A program made the position numbers and the translations under genes. 64,000 nucleotides of DNA from Jiangella mangrovi (GTDB taxonomy: Bacteria; Actinomycetota; Actinomycetes; Jiangellales; Jiangellaceae), in the NCBI RefSeq assembly GCF_014204975.1, contig NZ_JACHMM010000001.1, forward strand, positions 868,001-932,000. The letters run 5' to 3'. This document shows, one piece after another, positions 1 through 8,962 of the stretch. How positions within the stretch are numbered: the stretch's first letter is position 1; each line of letters begins with the position of its first letter. The notes under the pieces were generated by a model. The model was not told the DNA's origin. It worked only from the letters and a program-made list of their open reading frames with translations, and did no database searches.

Positions 1-2925
1 CCCGAGGAGCCCGCCGAGGAGCCCCAGCAGGAGCCCGTGCCCGACGGTGCCCTGGTCTACGACGACTTCGGCGGCACCGGCGGACTCGCCGCCACCCGCA
101 CCGGGCAGCCGTGGGTCACCCACGCCGGCGCCTGGGGCGCGGCCAGCGGCCGTGCCTCACCGTCGCTGGGCTACGCGCTCGTCTCGGCCGACGCCGGCCG
201 TCCCGACGTGGTCGCCCGCACGGTGCTGGCCACTCCCTCCGACGAGTTCTGGCTCGTCCTCCGCTTCCGCGACGCCGCCAACTACTGGCGCTTCGGCCGC
301 TCCTTCGGCGGCACCTACACGCTGCAGCTGGTCGCGAACAACCAGCTCGCCTCTCCGGCGCTGGTCACCAGCGCGACGGTGAGCCCCGCGGCGGGCGACG
401 TCCTCAGCTGCGCGAGCACCGCCTCCGCCGTCACCTGCTCGGTCAACGGCGTCGAGGTGGTGCGCTCCGCCGACACCCGTGAGGCCACCGCCACGCGCAC
501 CGGACTGGCCGCCTGGAACGGCACCGCGGCCGCCTTCGACGACTACCTCGTCACCGCCGCACCCGCGGCCGCCGCCCTCACCGCCGCCGTCGACGTCCAG
601 GGCACGCCGGTCATCGGCGCGCCGGCCACGGTCGCGGTCGCCGTCGACAACGGCTCCGCCGCCACGGCCACCGGCGTCACCGCCGAGCTCGAACTGAGCG
701 GCACGGCGCCCGTCAGCGGTCTCGCGAGCACGACGCCGGGCTGCACCGTCACGTCGGCCACGACGCTGAGCTGCGCGCTGGGTACCATCGCGGCCGGCGC
801 CGACGCCGGGGCCGCGGCCACGTTCACCGCCAACGCCGCGGGCTCCGTCCGCGCCGACGTCACGGTCACCGCCACCGGACTCGCGCAGCCGGCCACCGCG
901 TCGGACCAGGCCACGGCGCGCGCCGACCTCGGCGACCTGGTGGTCTTCGACGACTTCGAGCGCACCGGCTCGACCCCCGGCACCACCGTCACCGAGCACC
1001 CGTGGCAGCTGCTGGCCGGTTCGGCCGGCACCAGCAACGGCCGGCTCAGCCTGGGCGGCGGCTACACGCTGGCCACCGTCGACAGCGGGCTGGCCGAGTC
1101 GACCACGTCGGTCGCCGTGGCCCACCCCGACCACGAGTTCTGGATGGTCCTGCGGCTCTCCGACGGCGCCAACTACTGGCGCTTCGGCCGCGTGAACAAC
1201 GGCGCCTACACGCTGCAGAAGGTGCAGTCCAACACGCTCGGCAACCCGGTTCTCGACGTGAGCCGGACGGTGAGCGCGCAGGCCGGCGACGTCGTGTCCT
1301 GCACGACCACCGCCAGTAGCATCGCCTGCTCGGTCGACGGCGAGCTGGTCGTCAGCACCGACGACACCTTCAACCACCAGGCCACGTCGCACGGCGTCGC
1401 CGGCTACCAGCCCGCGTCGCTGCGCTTCGACGACTTCGCCGTGGGCGAGGTCCCCACCTCGCCGGACCTCTCCGCGCGGGTGACGGCGCCGTCCAGCGGG
1501 CTGGTCGGCGCGACCGCCGAGGTCACTGCCACCGTCCGCAACAACGGCACCGCCACGGCCACCGGCGTCGAGCTGACCGGCACGACGGGTGCAGCCATCA
1601 CCGCCGTCGACGACGGCGCCGCGACCTGCCAGGCCGACGGCGACGAGCTGACCTGCGACCTGCCCGACCTCGCGCCGGGTGCGACCGCGGCCGTCGAGCT
1701 CACGCTGGACCTGCCGGCTCAGCCCGACGACGTCGACATCGAGGTGACGGCCACGCTCTCCGGCGAGGACCGCACCCCGGCCGACAACACGCACAGCCGC
1801 ACCATCAAGGTCCGCAACCCGGTCACGCCGGGCGCGGGCGGCGTGACCGACGCCTTCGAGCGGCCGGACCAGAGCGGCCTCGGCAGCACCGAGACCGGCG
1901 AGACCTGGCGCACCGTCACCGGTGCGGCCGCCGTCGACGACGGCCAGGCCCGTGCCGCGGGCGGCGCCTTCACCATGGCGGTCGTCGACACCGACTACGC
2001 GTTCGGCACCTTCGAGGTCACCTGGCCGGCGGTCACGGGCCAGTTCTGGACCGTCTTCCGGGTGGTCGACGAGAACAACTACTACCGCTTCGGCCCCGAC
2101 CCCGGCGCCAGCGGCCACTACCGGGTGCAGAAGGTCGTCAACGGCCAGCCGCAGGGCCTGGCGTTCGGCCTGGTGCGCCGCCAGGTGCAGGCGTCGCCGG
2201 GCGACGTCGTCCGCATCGTGCAGCGCCCCGACGACAGCATCTTCATCTCGGTCAACGGCGACCACGTCATCGACGCCGGCGACCAGCACCTCATGCACGA
2301 GACGTCCTACGGCGTCGCCTTCGGCGGCACCGGGGTCCGCGCCGACGACCTCGTCATCTCCTCGGTCACCTCCACGTTCGACGTCGACGACGACTTCGAC
2401 CGCCCCGACACCTCGGAGCCCGGGGTCCCGTCGTCCGGCGTGCGCTACCCGTGGCACCGCTGGCAGGGACACGAGTGGAGCATCGCAGACGGCGAGCTGT
2501 ACAACTCCGCCGACGACTACGGTGTGCTCATGCTCGACACCAGCAGCGAGTCGGCCGACGTCGCGGTCACGGTGGCCGAGGCCGAGGGCGACTTCGGTGT
2601 CGTGCACCGGTTCTCCGAGAACGGCACGTTCCTGCGCTTCGGCCGGTTCGGCGGGGCGGGGTACACCGTCCAGCGGGTCACCGGCTACTTCTCGGCCGCC
2701 ACCGCCGCGGGCCTGACGGCGCACGCCACCGTCGCGCCCGCCGACGACCAGCGGCTCGAGGTGCGGCAGGAGCTCGACGGCACCATCGAGTACTACGTCG
2801 ACGACGTGCTGGTGTACTCCCTCGAGGACACCACGACCAACCTGCGCGGCGGCCACTACGGTCTGACCGCGTCCACCGACGACGCGCGGTTCGACGACTT
2901 CGCGGTCCGACCGAGAGAGCTCTGA
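1..2925 (+). CDS. Large surface protein with four ConA/LamG-like modules and two DUF11-like inserts (5' end outside window)
   Basis: The frame is open from base 1 with a Pro/Glu/Gln-rich linker, so the true start lies upstream; a GTG at 37 is only an internal codon. Four related beta-sandwich modules lie at about nt 52-560, 937-1470, 1840-2385 and 2390-2925. Each begins with a DDF-type strand and carries a conserved N-Y-W-R-F-G-R type motif (NYYRFG and TFLRFG in the last two) followed by a Y-T-L-Q-like strand. Two DUF11/CARDB-like domains with paired Cys sit at about nt 574-930 and 1483-1836. Such modules usually bind or present glycans outside the cell. No sortase signal or membrane anchor is visible at the C-terminus. 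It is followed 13 bp later by a glycosyltransferase. The role as glycan-binding adhesin is inferred. Confidence 0.75.
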   Translation, partial: PEEPAEEPQQEPVPDGALVYDDFGGTGGLAATRTGQPWVTHAGAWGAASGRASPSLGYALVSADAGRPDVVARTVLATPSDEFWLVLRFRDAANYWRFGRSFGGTYTLQLVANNQLASPALVTSATVSPAAGDVLSCASTASAVTCSVNGVEVVRSADTREATATRTGLAAWNGTAAAFDDYLVTAAPAAAALTAAVDVQGTPVIGAPATVAVAVDNGSAATATGVTAELELSGTAPVSGLASTTPGCTVTSATTLSCALGTIAAGADAGAAATFTANAAGSVRADVTVTATGLAQPATASDQATARADLGDLVVFDDFERTGSTPGTTVTEHPWQLLAGSAGTSNGRLSLGGGYTLATVDSGLAESTTSVAVAHPDHEFWMVLRLSDGANYWRFGRVNNGAYTLQKVQSNTLGNPVLDVSRTVSAQAGDVVSCTTTASSIACSVDGELVVSTDDTFNHQATSHGVAGYQPASLRFDDFAVGEVPTSPDLSARVTAPSSGLVGATAEVTATVRNNGTATATGVELTGTTGAAITAVDDGAATCQADGDELTCDLPDLAPGATAAVELTLDLPAQPDDVDIEVTATLSGEDRTPADNTHSRTIKVRNPVTPGAGGVTDAFERPDQSGLGSTETGETWRTVTGAAAVDDGQARAAGGAFTMAVVDTDYAFGTFEVTWPAVTGQFWTVFRVVDENNYYRFGPDPGASGHYRVQKVVNGQPQGLAFGLVRRQVQASPGDVVRIVQRPDDSIFISVNGDHVIDAGDQHLMHETSYGVAFGGTGVRADDLVISSVTSTFDVDDDFDRPDTSEPGVPSSGVRYPWHRWQGHEWSIADGELYNSADDYGVLMLDTSSESADVAVTVAEAEGDFGVVHRFSENGTFLRFGRFGGAGYTVQRVTGYFSAATAAGLTAHATVAPADDQRLEVRQELDGTIEYYVDDVLVYSLEDTTTNLRGGHYGLTASTDDARFDDFAVRPREL

Positions 2926-2938
2926 GGCACCGGCTTCG

Positions 2939-3835
2939 ATGACAACCACGCCACGGGTCTCCATCGGCGTGCCCGTCTACAACGGCGGGCGCTACCTGCA
3001 AGAGACCCTCGACTCGCTGACCGCGCTCACCGGGCCGGACCTCGAGATCGTGGTCTCCGACAACGGCTCCACCGACAGCACCGAGGAGCTGTGCCGGGCC
3101 GCGGCCGCCGCCGACGAGCGCATCCGCTACCACCGCAGCCCCGAGAACCGCGGCGCGGCCTGGAACTACAACCGCGTCCTCGAGCTGGCCACGGCGCCGC
3201 TGTTCAAGTGGGCCGCCGCCGATGATCTCTGCGAGCCGACGTTCGTCGCCCGCTGCGTCGAGCTGCTCGACGCTGCCGGGCCGGCGGCCGTCCTCGCCTA
3301 CCCGCGCACGACGCTGATCGACGAGAGCTCCGCGGTCGCGGGCGAGCTGGACGACGACGACCTCGACCTGCGGGCGCGCCGGCCCAGCGACCGCATCGGG
3401 CAGCTGCTGCGGCACCGGGTCGAGTGGCACCCGGTGTTCGGGGTCGTCCGCACCGACGTGCTGCGCCGCACCCCCGGCATCGGCGCCTACCCGAGCGCCG
3501 ACATCAGCCTGCTGGCCGAGCTGTCGCTGTACGGGCAGTTCCACCAGGTGCCGGAGCGGCTGTTCCTGCGCCGCTACCACGACGAGCGCAGCATCGCCGC
3601 CGGCCCGAGCTTCAAGGAGCAGGTGGCCTGGTACAACCCGAAGGCCCGCGCCAAGCTGGTGCTGCCACAGGTCAAGCTCACGAAGGAGCTGCTGGCGGGG
3701 GTGCGCCGGGTGCCGCTGCAGCCCGGCGAGAAGGCCCGGGCGGCCCGCATGGTGCTGCAGCGGTGGGCGCTGCCACACTGGCGGCACATCGGCGGCGAGC
3801 TGAAGCTGGCCGCGCGCGACCTCGCCCGCCGCTGA
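2939..3835 (+). CDS. Family 2 glycosyltransferase
   Basis: This 298-residue protein opens with the GT2 signature VSIGVPVYNGGRYLQETLDS, then VVSDNGSTDST (nucleotide-sugar binding) and an AADD motif near residue 99 in the DxD position. It has the GT-A fold length usual for cytoplasmic glycosyltransferases that extend polysaccharide or glycoprotein sugars. No membrane segments are seen. The ATG at 2939 lies 13 bp after the stop of the repeat-domain surface protein, so the two are probably cotranscribed. Donor and acceptor sugars cannot be read from the sequence. It ends 22 bp before the convergent gene at 3858. Confidence 0.85.
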   Translation: MTTTPRVSIGVPVYNGGRYLQETLDSLTALTGPDLEIVVSDNGSTDSTEELCRAAAAADERIRYHRSPENRGAAWNYNRVLELATAPLFKWAAADDLCEPTFVARCVELLDAAGPAAVLAYPRTTLIDESSAVAGELDDDDLDLRARRPSDRIGQLLRHRVEWHPVFGVVRTDVLRRTPGIGAYPSADISLLAELSLYGQFHQVPERLFLRRYHDERSIAAGPSFKEQVAWYNPKARAKLVLPQVKLTKELLAGVRRVPLQPGEKARAARMVLQRWALPHWRHIGGELKLAARDLARR

Positions 3836-3857
3836 GTCGTTCGGTCGGGCGCGGCCG

Positions 3858-5843
3858 TCAGGCCAGGCCGCGGCCGGTGAAGCGGTGGAAGACGGTGCCG
3901 GTGTCGTCGCCCCACTCCTCGTTGGCCACCAGGCCCACGCGGTTGACCGTCAGCCGGCCGGCGTCGGGGTAGACGTCGGTGAGGGCCCGGTACAGCGTGG
4001 GCCGGCCGTCGATCGACGCGACGAACCGCTCGCCGTCGAAGCGCAGGTTCAGGGTGCACGGGTCGCCCCAGCGGAACATGTCCGCCGTCAGCGTCCAGAC
4101 CGCGTCGTACATGTCCTCGTGGCCGCCGATGCGGTAGAAGCTGCTGAGTGAGCCGCCCTGGAAGTGGTTGGCCAGCCAGAGGTTGACGATGACGTAGTTC
4201 TGGTCGTCCTGCCAGACCACCAGGCCGCAGCGGCCCTCGTGGCCCTGGCCGCGCGCGGTGCCGGGCGGGGTCATGGTGACGGTGAGGTCGGCGTAGCCGG
4301 GCTCGGGCCAGGCGACGGTGTGCAGCGTGCGGCCGGGGTTCGGGCGGTCGACGTCGGCGTCGACGCGCACTCCGCCGGGCGCCGCGAGGACCTGCCCCTT
4401 GCCCTCGGTGCGCTCCCACTCCCCGGCCGCGGTGCGCCAGCCGGCCAGCACGACGCCGTCGGGGAGGTCGTCGAAGGTGTCGGTGAAGACCTCGGCGCCG
4501 GGCTCGGCGAGCTCCGGCCACGCCGGCTCGGCCCAGCCGGGCGCGGCGACGGCGCGCGGATGCGCCTCGAGCTCACGCAGCCGGCTGCCGGCGCCGTCGA
4601 GCCCGACGACCAGACCCTGGAGGTCGCCGTCGCGGGCGTCGTCGAAGGAGCGCCCGAACAGCCGCCGCCCGTCGAGGTACCACGAGAACGACGCGCCGTC
4701 GTCGGACAGCTGGACGCTGTGCCGGCGCAGCGGGCGCAGCGCGGGCCGGCGGCTGCGGGCGACGGTGGTGCGGGTGTCGCCGTCGACGTGCTCGAGCCGC
4801 GCGCCGCCGGTGCCCAGCCGCAGCTCCCAGCGCCGGCCGTTGCCGGCCCGCCAGCCCAGCCGCATCGGCGACGGGCGCAGCCCGGTCGTGACCAGCGCGT
4901 GCACGAGTCCGGCCGGCTCGTCCGGATCCAGCCCGGCCAGCACGCCGCCGGCGCCGGCGAGCAGGCCGCCCGCCGTCCGGGTGGCCGTGCCGGACAGCAC
5001 CCGCCAGGCGCCGCCGCGGACCGCCGGGGCGCCGTCGAGCAGCGGCCCCGAACCGGTCAGCGGGTCGCAGGCGTGCGCCGTCGTGTACCACTCGGCCAGC
5101 TCCGGCACGTCGGCCACGCCGAGGTGGTAGACGCGGGTGTCGACGCGGTAGCCGACCTCGCCGAGGATGCGCTGCTGCACGCCGGGCCAGAGCGGGCCGC
5201 GGGCCGTGCGTGGGTCGATCGCCAGCGGCCGCACCCACGGCAGCGCCGGCAGCAGGGAGTCGCCGGCCATGGTCGCCGCGTAGTACACGGCACCGTGCCG
5301 GCGCAGCACGACGTAGAAGGCCAGCGGGGTGTTCAGCACCCCGCGCAGCGAAACCAGCGGCCGCGAGTCGTGCGCGAGCCACAGCTCGCCGTTGTCGCCG
5401 GTGGCCGCGTGCACCACCAGGCCGTGTCCGCCGGCCAGCGGGCGCCGCCCGGCCGGGCCGGCGAAGAACCCGGCCGCGAGGTTCTCGTAGTGCTTCGGCC
5501 GCGGCCTGACCGTGCGCCGCTTGACGACGTTGCCGGCCCAGCGCCGCAGCTTCTTCTTCAGCGTCTCGGCGTCGTAGTAGGTCTGCGAGGAGTGGTGGCC
5601 GTTGAGCAGGTGCACGCCCAGTACGCGGCCCGGCCACCGGTCGACCGGCCCGTACGCGACGCCGGAGCGGCCCCAGCCGGGCCGGGCCAGCGGCCGGATC
5701 CGCAGGGCGCCGTTGTCGACGCCCACGACGCCCTCGACGTCGGTGCCGGCCCGCTCCCAGCCGGCGGGCGCACTGCTGCCGACGGCACTGCCCAGCGGCA
5801 CGGCGTCGGTGTAGTCGTCGTCGAAGAGGTGCCCGCCGGTCAT
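3858..5843 (-). CDS. Uncharacterised protein with several LamG/ConA-like beta-sandwich segments
   Basis: This 661-residue protein is acidic and Trp-rich, with no signal peptide or membrane segment. Its C-terminal ~230 residues form one recognisable concanavalin-like module (a DTFDD start, then LVVWQDDQNYVIVNLWLA and a YRIGG strand), and earlier stretches look like two diverged copies (LFDDDYTD near the start). The ATG at 5843 shares a 4-bp ATGA overlap with the stop of the PIG-L deacetylase gene, so translation is likely coupled. The module resembles those of the surface protein at the start of the window. A carbohydrate-recognition or glycan-trimming role is plausible but not shown. I do not recognise a named family for the full protein. 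Confidence 0.6.
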   Translation of the reverse strand: MTGGHLFDDDYTDAVPLGSAVGSSAPAGWERAGTDVEGVVGVDNGALRIRPLARPGWGRSGVAYGPVDRWPGRVLGVHLLNGHHSSQTYYDAETLKKKLRRWAGNVVKRRTVRPRPKHYENLAAGFFAGPAGRRPLAGGHGLVVHAATGDNGELWLAHDSRPLVSLRGVLNTPLAFYVVLRRHGAVYYAATMAGDSLLPALPWVRPLAIDPRTARGPLWPGVQQRILGEVGYRVDTRVYHLGVADVPELAEWYTTAHACDPLTGSGPLLDGAPAVRGGAWRVLSGTATRTAGGLLAGAGGVLAGLDPDEPAGLVHALVTTGLRPSPMRLGWRAGNGRRWELRLGTGGARLEHVDGDTRTTVARSRRPALRPLRRHSVQLSDDGASFSWYLDGRRLFGRSFDDARDGDLQGLVVGLDGAGSRLRELEAHPRAVAAPGWAEPAWPELAEPGAEVFTDTFDDLPDGVVLAGWRTAAGEWERTEGKGQVLAAPGGVRVDADVDRPNPGRTLHTVAWPEPGYADLTVTMTPPGTARGQGHEGRCGLVVWQDDQNYVIVNLWLANHFQGGSLSSFYRIGGHEDMYDAVWTLTADMFRWGDPCTLNLRFDGERFVASIDGRPTLYRALTDVYPDAGRLTVNRVGLVANEEWGDDTGTVFHRFTGRGLA

Positions 5844-6643
5844 CGGCCCGCTCCCGCACGGTCGGCCGCGGGCTCGACGAAGATCTCGGCATCGCCGAGG
5901 AACCGGCCCAGCAGCGCCTCGTCCATGACCGCCCAGTCGTCCTCGCCGGACAGTCGCGTGGTCTGACTGCGGTACTCGGCGACGGCGGCGCGCTTGCGCT
6001 CGAGGACGCCGCTGACGTCGACCAGCCCGGCGCGCACGCCGTCGAGCGCCGCCCTCGGGTCGGCCGGCCCGTCGACCCACGACCAGACCGGGAACTCCAG
6101 CACCCGCACGGTGCCGCCGGCCCGCTCGGCCGCGTCGCGGACCGCGGCGGACACCAGCTGGTGGTCCTCGTGCCAGTCCCAGCCGCTGGTGACCAGGACG
6201 TCGGCGAAGGCGCCGGTGCGCAGCTCGGCCGCCACGGCATCGGCGACGGCGTCGGCGTGCGCGGACAGCTCGTCCTCGCGCACGCCCAGCAGCACCAGCT
6301 CGTCGGCCGGCAGCCCCAGCGCGGCGGTGGCCCGGCGCGCCTCGTCGGCCCGGATGGCCGCCAGCTCGTCCGGCGAGATCACCGCGGACGTGTGTGAGCG
6401 CCGTCCGTCGGTGACCACGAGCACGCGCACCCGGGTGCCGTGCAGCCGCTTCAGCGCGACCGTGCCGCCGCAGCCGAGGGTCTCGTCGTCCGGGTGCGGC
6501 GCGACGACCAGCGCCGTGCGCAGTGCGGAGTCGGCCGTGACGTCCAGGGCGCGGCGGCGCAGCGCGCGCCGCCATCGCCGCAGGCGGGCCGCGCGGACGG
6601 CCCGCCGGGCACGCCTCATCAGGTCACGCGGGCTGACAGGCAC
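5840..6643 (-). CDS. PIG-L (LmbE-like) zinc deacetylase
   Basis: This 267-residue protein has the LmbE/PIG-L zinc motif VVAPHPDDETLGCGG near residue 40 and a second metal/base motif in SGWDWHEDHQ. The family removes acetyl groups from N-acetylglucosamine conjugates (mycothiol and bacillithiol precursors, GlcNAc-PI, teicoplanin-type glycans). The GTG at 6643 is preferred because AGGGAG lies about nine bases upstream, and longer frames would run into the divergent promoter at 6687. The N-terminus is Arg-rich (RRARR repeats), which is unusual for the family. The downstream gene starts within its stop codon. Placement among glycosyltransferases suggests it deacetylates a sugar of the surface glycan (inference). 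Confidence 0.85.
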   Translation of the reverse strand: MPVSPRDLMRRARRAVRAARLRRWRRALRRRALDVTADSALRTALVVAPHPDDETLGCGGTVALKRLHGTRVRVLVVTDGRRSHTSAVISPDELAAIRADEARRATAALGLPADELVLLGVREDELSAHADAVADAVAAELRTGAFADVLVTSGWDWHEDHQLVSAAVRDAAERAGGTVRVLEFPVWSWVDGPADPRAALDGVRAGLVDVSGVLERKRAAVAEYRSQTTRLSGEDDWAVMDEALLGRFLGDAEIFVEPAADRAGAGR

Positions 6644-6686
6644 GATGCGGGCTCCCTGCGCTGGTGGGGGACGAATCGGGACGGAG

Positions 6687-6692
6687 TAGTCT
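6687..6692 (+). promoter_or_regulatory. -10 element of a leaderless promoter
   Basis: TAGTCT fits the actinobacterial TANNNT -10 consensus. Exactly six bases (GACGCG) separate it from the GTG at 6699, so transcription should start at or beside the start codon. No good -35 is visible. Confidence 0.5.
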
Positions 6693-6698
6693 GACGCG

Positions 6699-7445
6699 GT
6701 GGGTGTGGTGGAGCGGCTTCGCGGCCGCAGACGGCGGGCGTACACCGTGAGCTCCGGTCCGGCGGCGGGGCTGAAACTGCATCCGGCGGGGGCCAGTGCC
6801 GATTATGCGGCCGGCGACAACGAACTGCCGGTGCAGCGCGCCGTCCAGGAGCTGCTGTCGCCCGGCGACGTGTTCTACGACATCGGCGCGAACATCGGCT
6901 TCTTCGCACTGCTCGCGGCGCGCGAGGTCGGACCTGACGGCGCGGCCTACGCGTTCGAGGCGGTGGCCGAGATCGCGGCCGCGGCCGAGCGCAACGCCGC
7001 CCTCAACGACCTGCGCAACGTCACGGTCGTCACGGCCGCCGTGAGCGACACCGACGGCACCGCCGAGCTGCTGCTGACCACGCATCCCGGCGGCGCGACG
7101 CTCGCCGGCGGGCAGACCCCGCCCGACCTCCGCGGCCGGCGCGCCGTCGACACCGTCCGCCTCGACACGCTGCTGGCGCAGGACCGCGTCCGCCCGCCGA
7201 AGGTCGTCAAGATCGACGTCGAGGGCGCGGAGGCAGCGGTGCTCGCCGGCATGGCCGGCATCCTCGAGACCCACCGCCCGGCGCTGATCTGCGAGTTCGA
7301 CGGGCCCGACGACGCCACGGTCGCGACGGCGGTGGCGCGGTTCCGGGGCCGTTTGGCGGGCCTGGCCTACAGCGTGCGCATGCTGGATCCGTCGTACGAG
7401 GGCAGTGGCTGGCAGGTCCGGCACGTCGTCGCCATTCATCGGTGA
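6699..7445 (+). CDS. FkbM-family SAM-dependent methyltransferase
   Basis: This 248-residue protein has the class I methyltransferase motif I (YDIGANIGFFALLAA), the acidic loop end (AFEAVAE) and the FkbM signature VVKIDVEGAEAAVLAGM near residues 166-182. FkbM enzymes O-methylate sugars or polyketide hydroxyls; in glycan loci they usually cap or decorate sugars. The start is GTG, probably leaderless. The gene ends with a 10-bp convergent overlap with the flippase gene. The Arg-rich N-terminus (RLRGRRRRAY) is shared in style with the neighbouring PIG-L gene. The methyl acceptor is unknown. Confidence 0.85.
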   Translation: MGVVERLRGRRRRAYTVSSGPAAGLKLHPAGASADYAAGDNELPVQRAVQELLSPGDVFYDIGANIGFFALLAAREVGPDGAAYAFEAVAEIAAAAERNAALNDLRNVTVVTAAVSDTDGTAELLLTTHPGGATLAGGQTPPDLRGRRAVDTVRLDTLLAQDRVRPPKVVKIDVEGAEAAVLAGMAGILETHRPALICEFDGPDDATVATAVARFRGRLAGLAYSVRMLDPSYEGSGWQVRHVVAIHR

Positions 7446-8962
7446 CCCGCCCGGCGGGTCCGGCGGCGCCGCCGCCGGTGCCGGCCGGCGTCCGCGGGCC
7501 AGGTCCACATGAGCCCGGGGAACGCGATGGCGGTGTAGACGAACAGCAGGACCGCGCCGCCGGCCAGCAGCCTCATCAGGTCCGAGCCGGCGACCAGCTG
7601 CACCAGCGTCGCCGCCACGCCCGCGCACACGCCGGCCACGGCCGGGCGCACCAGCTGCGGCCACAGGGCCGACAGCCGGACCCCGACCAGCCGGCTGGCC
7701 AGCAGGAACATCGGCAGACTGACCAGCACCGCGACCGCGGCGTGGGCCATGGCGACGGTCTTGATGTCGCCGTAGTGCGCGGCCGCGACCAGTGCCGGCA
7801 CCAGCGCCGCGAGCCAGACCAGCTTGACCACGAGCGTCGCCATGGAGCGCCCGACGGCCACCAGCACGTCGAAGACCAGACCCTGCGCCACCCGGACGCC
7901 GCCGAGCACGGCCAGCCAGGCCAGCACCGGGGCGGCGGGCGCCCACTGGTGGCCGAAGACCAGCCGCAGGAACGGGCCGGACAGCAGGCTCAGCCCCATG
8001 ACCAGCGGCAGCATGACCTTGACCAGCACGACGAAGCCGGCCCGGAACGCCTTGTCCAGCTGCCCCGGTGAGTCCTGCATGGACGCGAACTCGGAGATCG
8101 AGACCCGCCGGATCGACTGCGTCACCGCGGTGACCGGCCAGCTCGACACGTTGAACGCGAGCACGTAGAAGCCCAGCGACAACGTCCCCAGCACCCGGCC
8201 CACGATGAAGTAGTCGGCATTGAGCAGCACGTACTCGATCAGCGACGTCATGGCGAGCGGCAGGCTGAACACGATCATCGAGCGGGCCGCGGCCGCGTCG
8301 AACCCGGGGCGCAGCCACTGGCCGGCCAGCACCACCAGCGCGATCGCCATGGTGACGTTGCCGACCAGCTGCCCGGCGACCAGGCTCCAGCCGCCGGCCC
8401 CGGCGAACGCGAAGGCGAGCGTGACGCCGACGCCGATCGGCAGCGTCACCAGCTCGGCCCGCGCCAGCCTCGGCTGCTGGAACTCGCGGATGAGGATCGC
8501 CGACGGCACCGCGGTGACGCCGTCGAGCACGAGCACCAGCGCCAGCACCCGCAGCATGGCGGTCGCGTCGGGCGCGTTCATGTAGGCGGCGTAGGCCGGC
8601 GCGCCCGCGTACACCAGCGCGTACAGGCCGAGGCTGAACAGGACGGAGAGCGTGACGGCGGTGCGCGCGGCCGTGCGGATGTCGCCGGTCCAGCGGACCA
8701 CCGCCATGGTCATGCCGACGTCGTTGATGCCGATGAGGATGTTGACCACGAGGATGGCCAGGCCGAAGACGCCGTAGTCCTCGGGCACCAGGATCCGGGC
8801 CAGCACGATGCCCATGAGGACGTTGACGCCGCGGGAGAACAGCTGCGAGCCGAGCGTCCAGGACAGCCCGCGGATGACGCGGGTGGTCCGGCCGGACTCG
8901 ACGTGGTGCTCGTTCTCCTCGCGGATGACCGGCAGCGAGGTGAGGGTGTCCGCCGTGCTCAT
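7436..8962 (-). CDS. Wzx-like polysaccharide flippase (MATE/MVF superfamily)
   Basis: This 508-residue protein is almost entirely hydrophobic, with about twelve to fourteen predicted membrane helices, and starts with a charged cytoplasmic segment followed by RGLSWTLGSQLFSRGVNVLM. That opening and the later ARILVPEDYGVFGLAI are typical of the polysaccharide export/lipid-linked oligosaccharide flippase family (Wzx, TuaB-like). It would move undecaprenyl-linked oligosaccharide across the membrane for polymerisation outside. The ATG at 8962 overlaps the stop of the upstream GT4 gene by 4 bp (ATGA). The C-terminal tail is very basic (RHRRRRRRTRR). Together with the GT4 it forms a two-gene operon driven from about 10270-10297. 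Confidence 0.85.
   Translation of the reverse strand: MSTADTLTSLPVIREENEHHVESGRTTRVIRGLSWTLGSQLFSRGVNVLMGIVLARILVPEDYGVFGLAILVVNILIGINDVGMTMAVVRWTGDIRTAARTAVTLSVLFSLGLYALVYAGAPAYAAYMNAPDATAMLRVLALVLVLDGVTAVPSAILIREFQQPRLARAELVTLPIGVGVTLAFAFAGAGGWSLVAGQLVGNVTMAIALVVLAGQWLRPGFDAAAARSMIVFSLPLAMTSLIEYVLLNADYFIVGRVLGTLSLGFYVLAFNVSSWPVTAVTQSIRRVSISEFASMQDSPGQLDKAFRAGFVVLVKVMLPLVMGLSLLSGPFLRLVFGHQWAPAAPVLAWLAVLGGVRVAQGLVFDVLVAVGRSMATLVVKLVWLAALVPALVAAAHYGDIKTVAMAHAAVAVLVSLPMFLLASRLVGVRLSALWPQLVRPAVAGVCAGVAATLVQLVAGSDLMRLLAGGAVLLFVYTAIAFPGLMWTWPADAGRHRRRRRRTRRAGHR

Noticed and set aside
157-2964. 935-codon open frame on the reverse strand opposite the surface protein
   Set aside because: It is an antisense shadow created by high GC; its product is Arg/Gly/Val-rich with no domain, while the forward frame has clear repeated modules.
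3858-6575. 905-codon reading of the gene at 3858-5843
   Set aside because: The extra N-terminal part is Arg/Gly-rich noise overlapping the PIG-L gene in another frame. The ATG at 5843 with ATGA coupling fits better.
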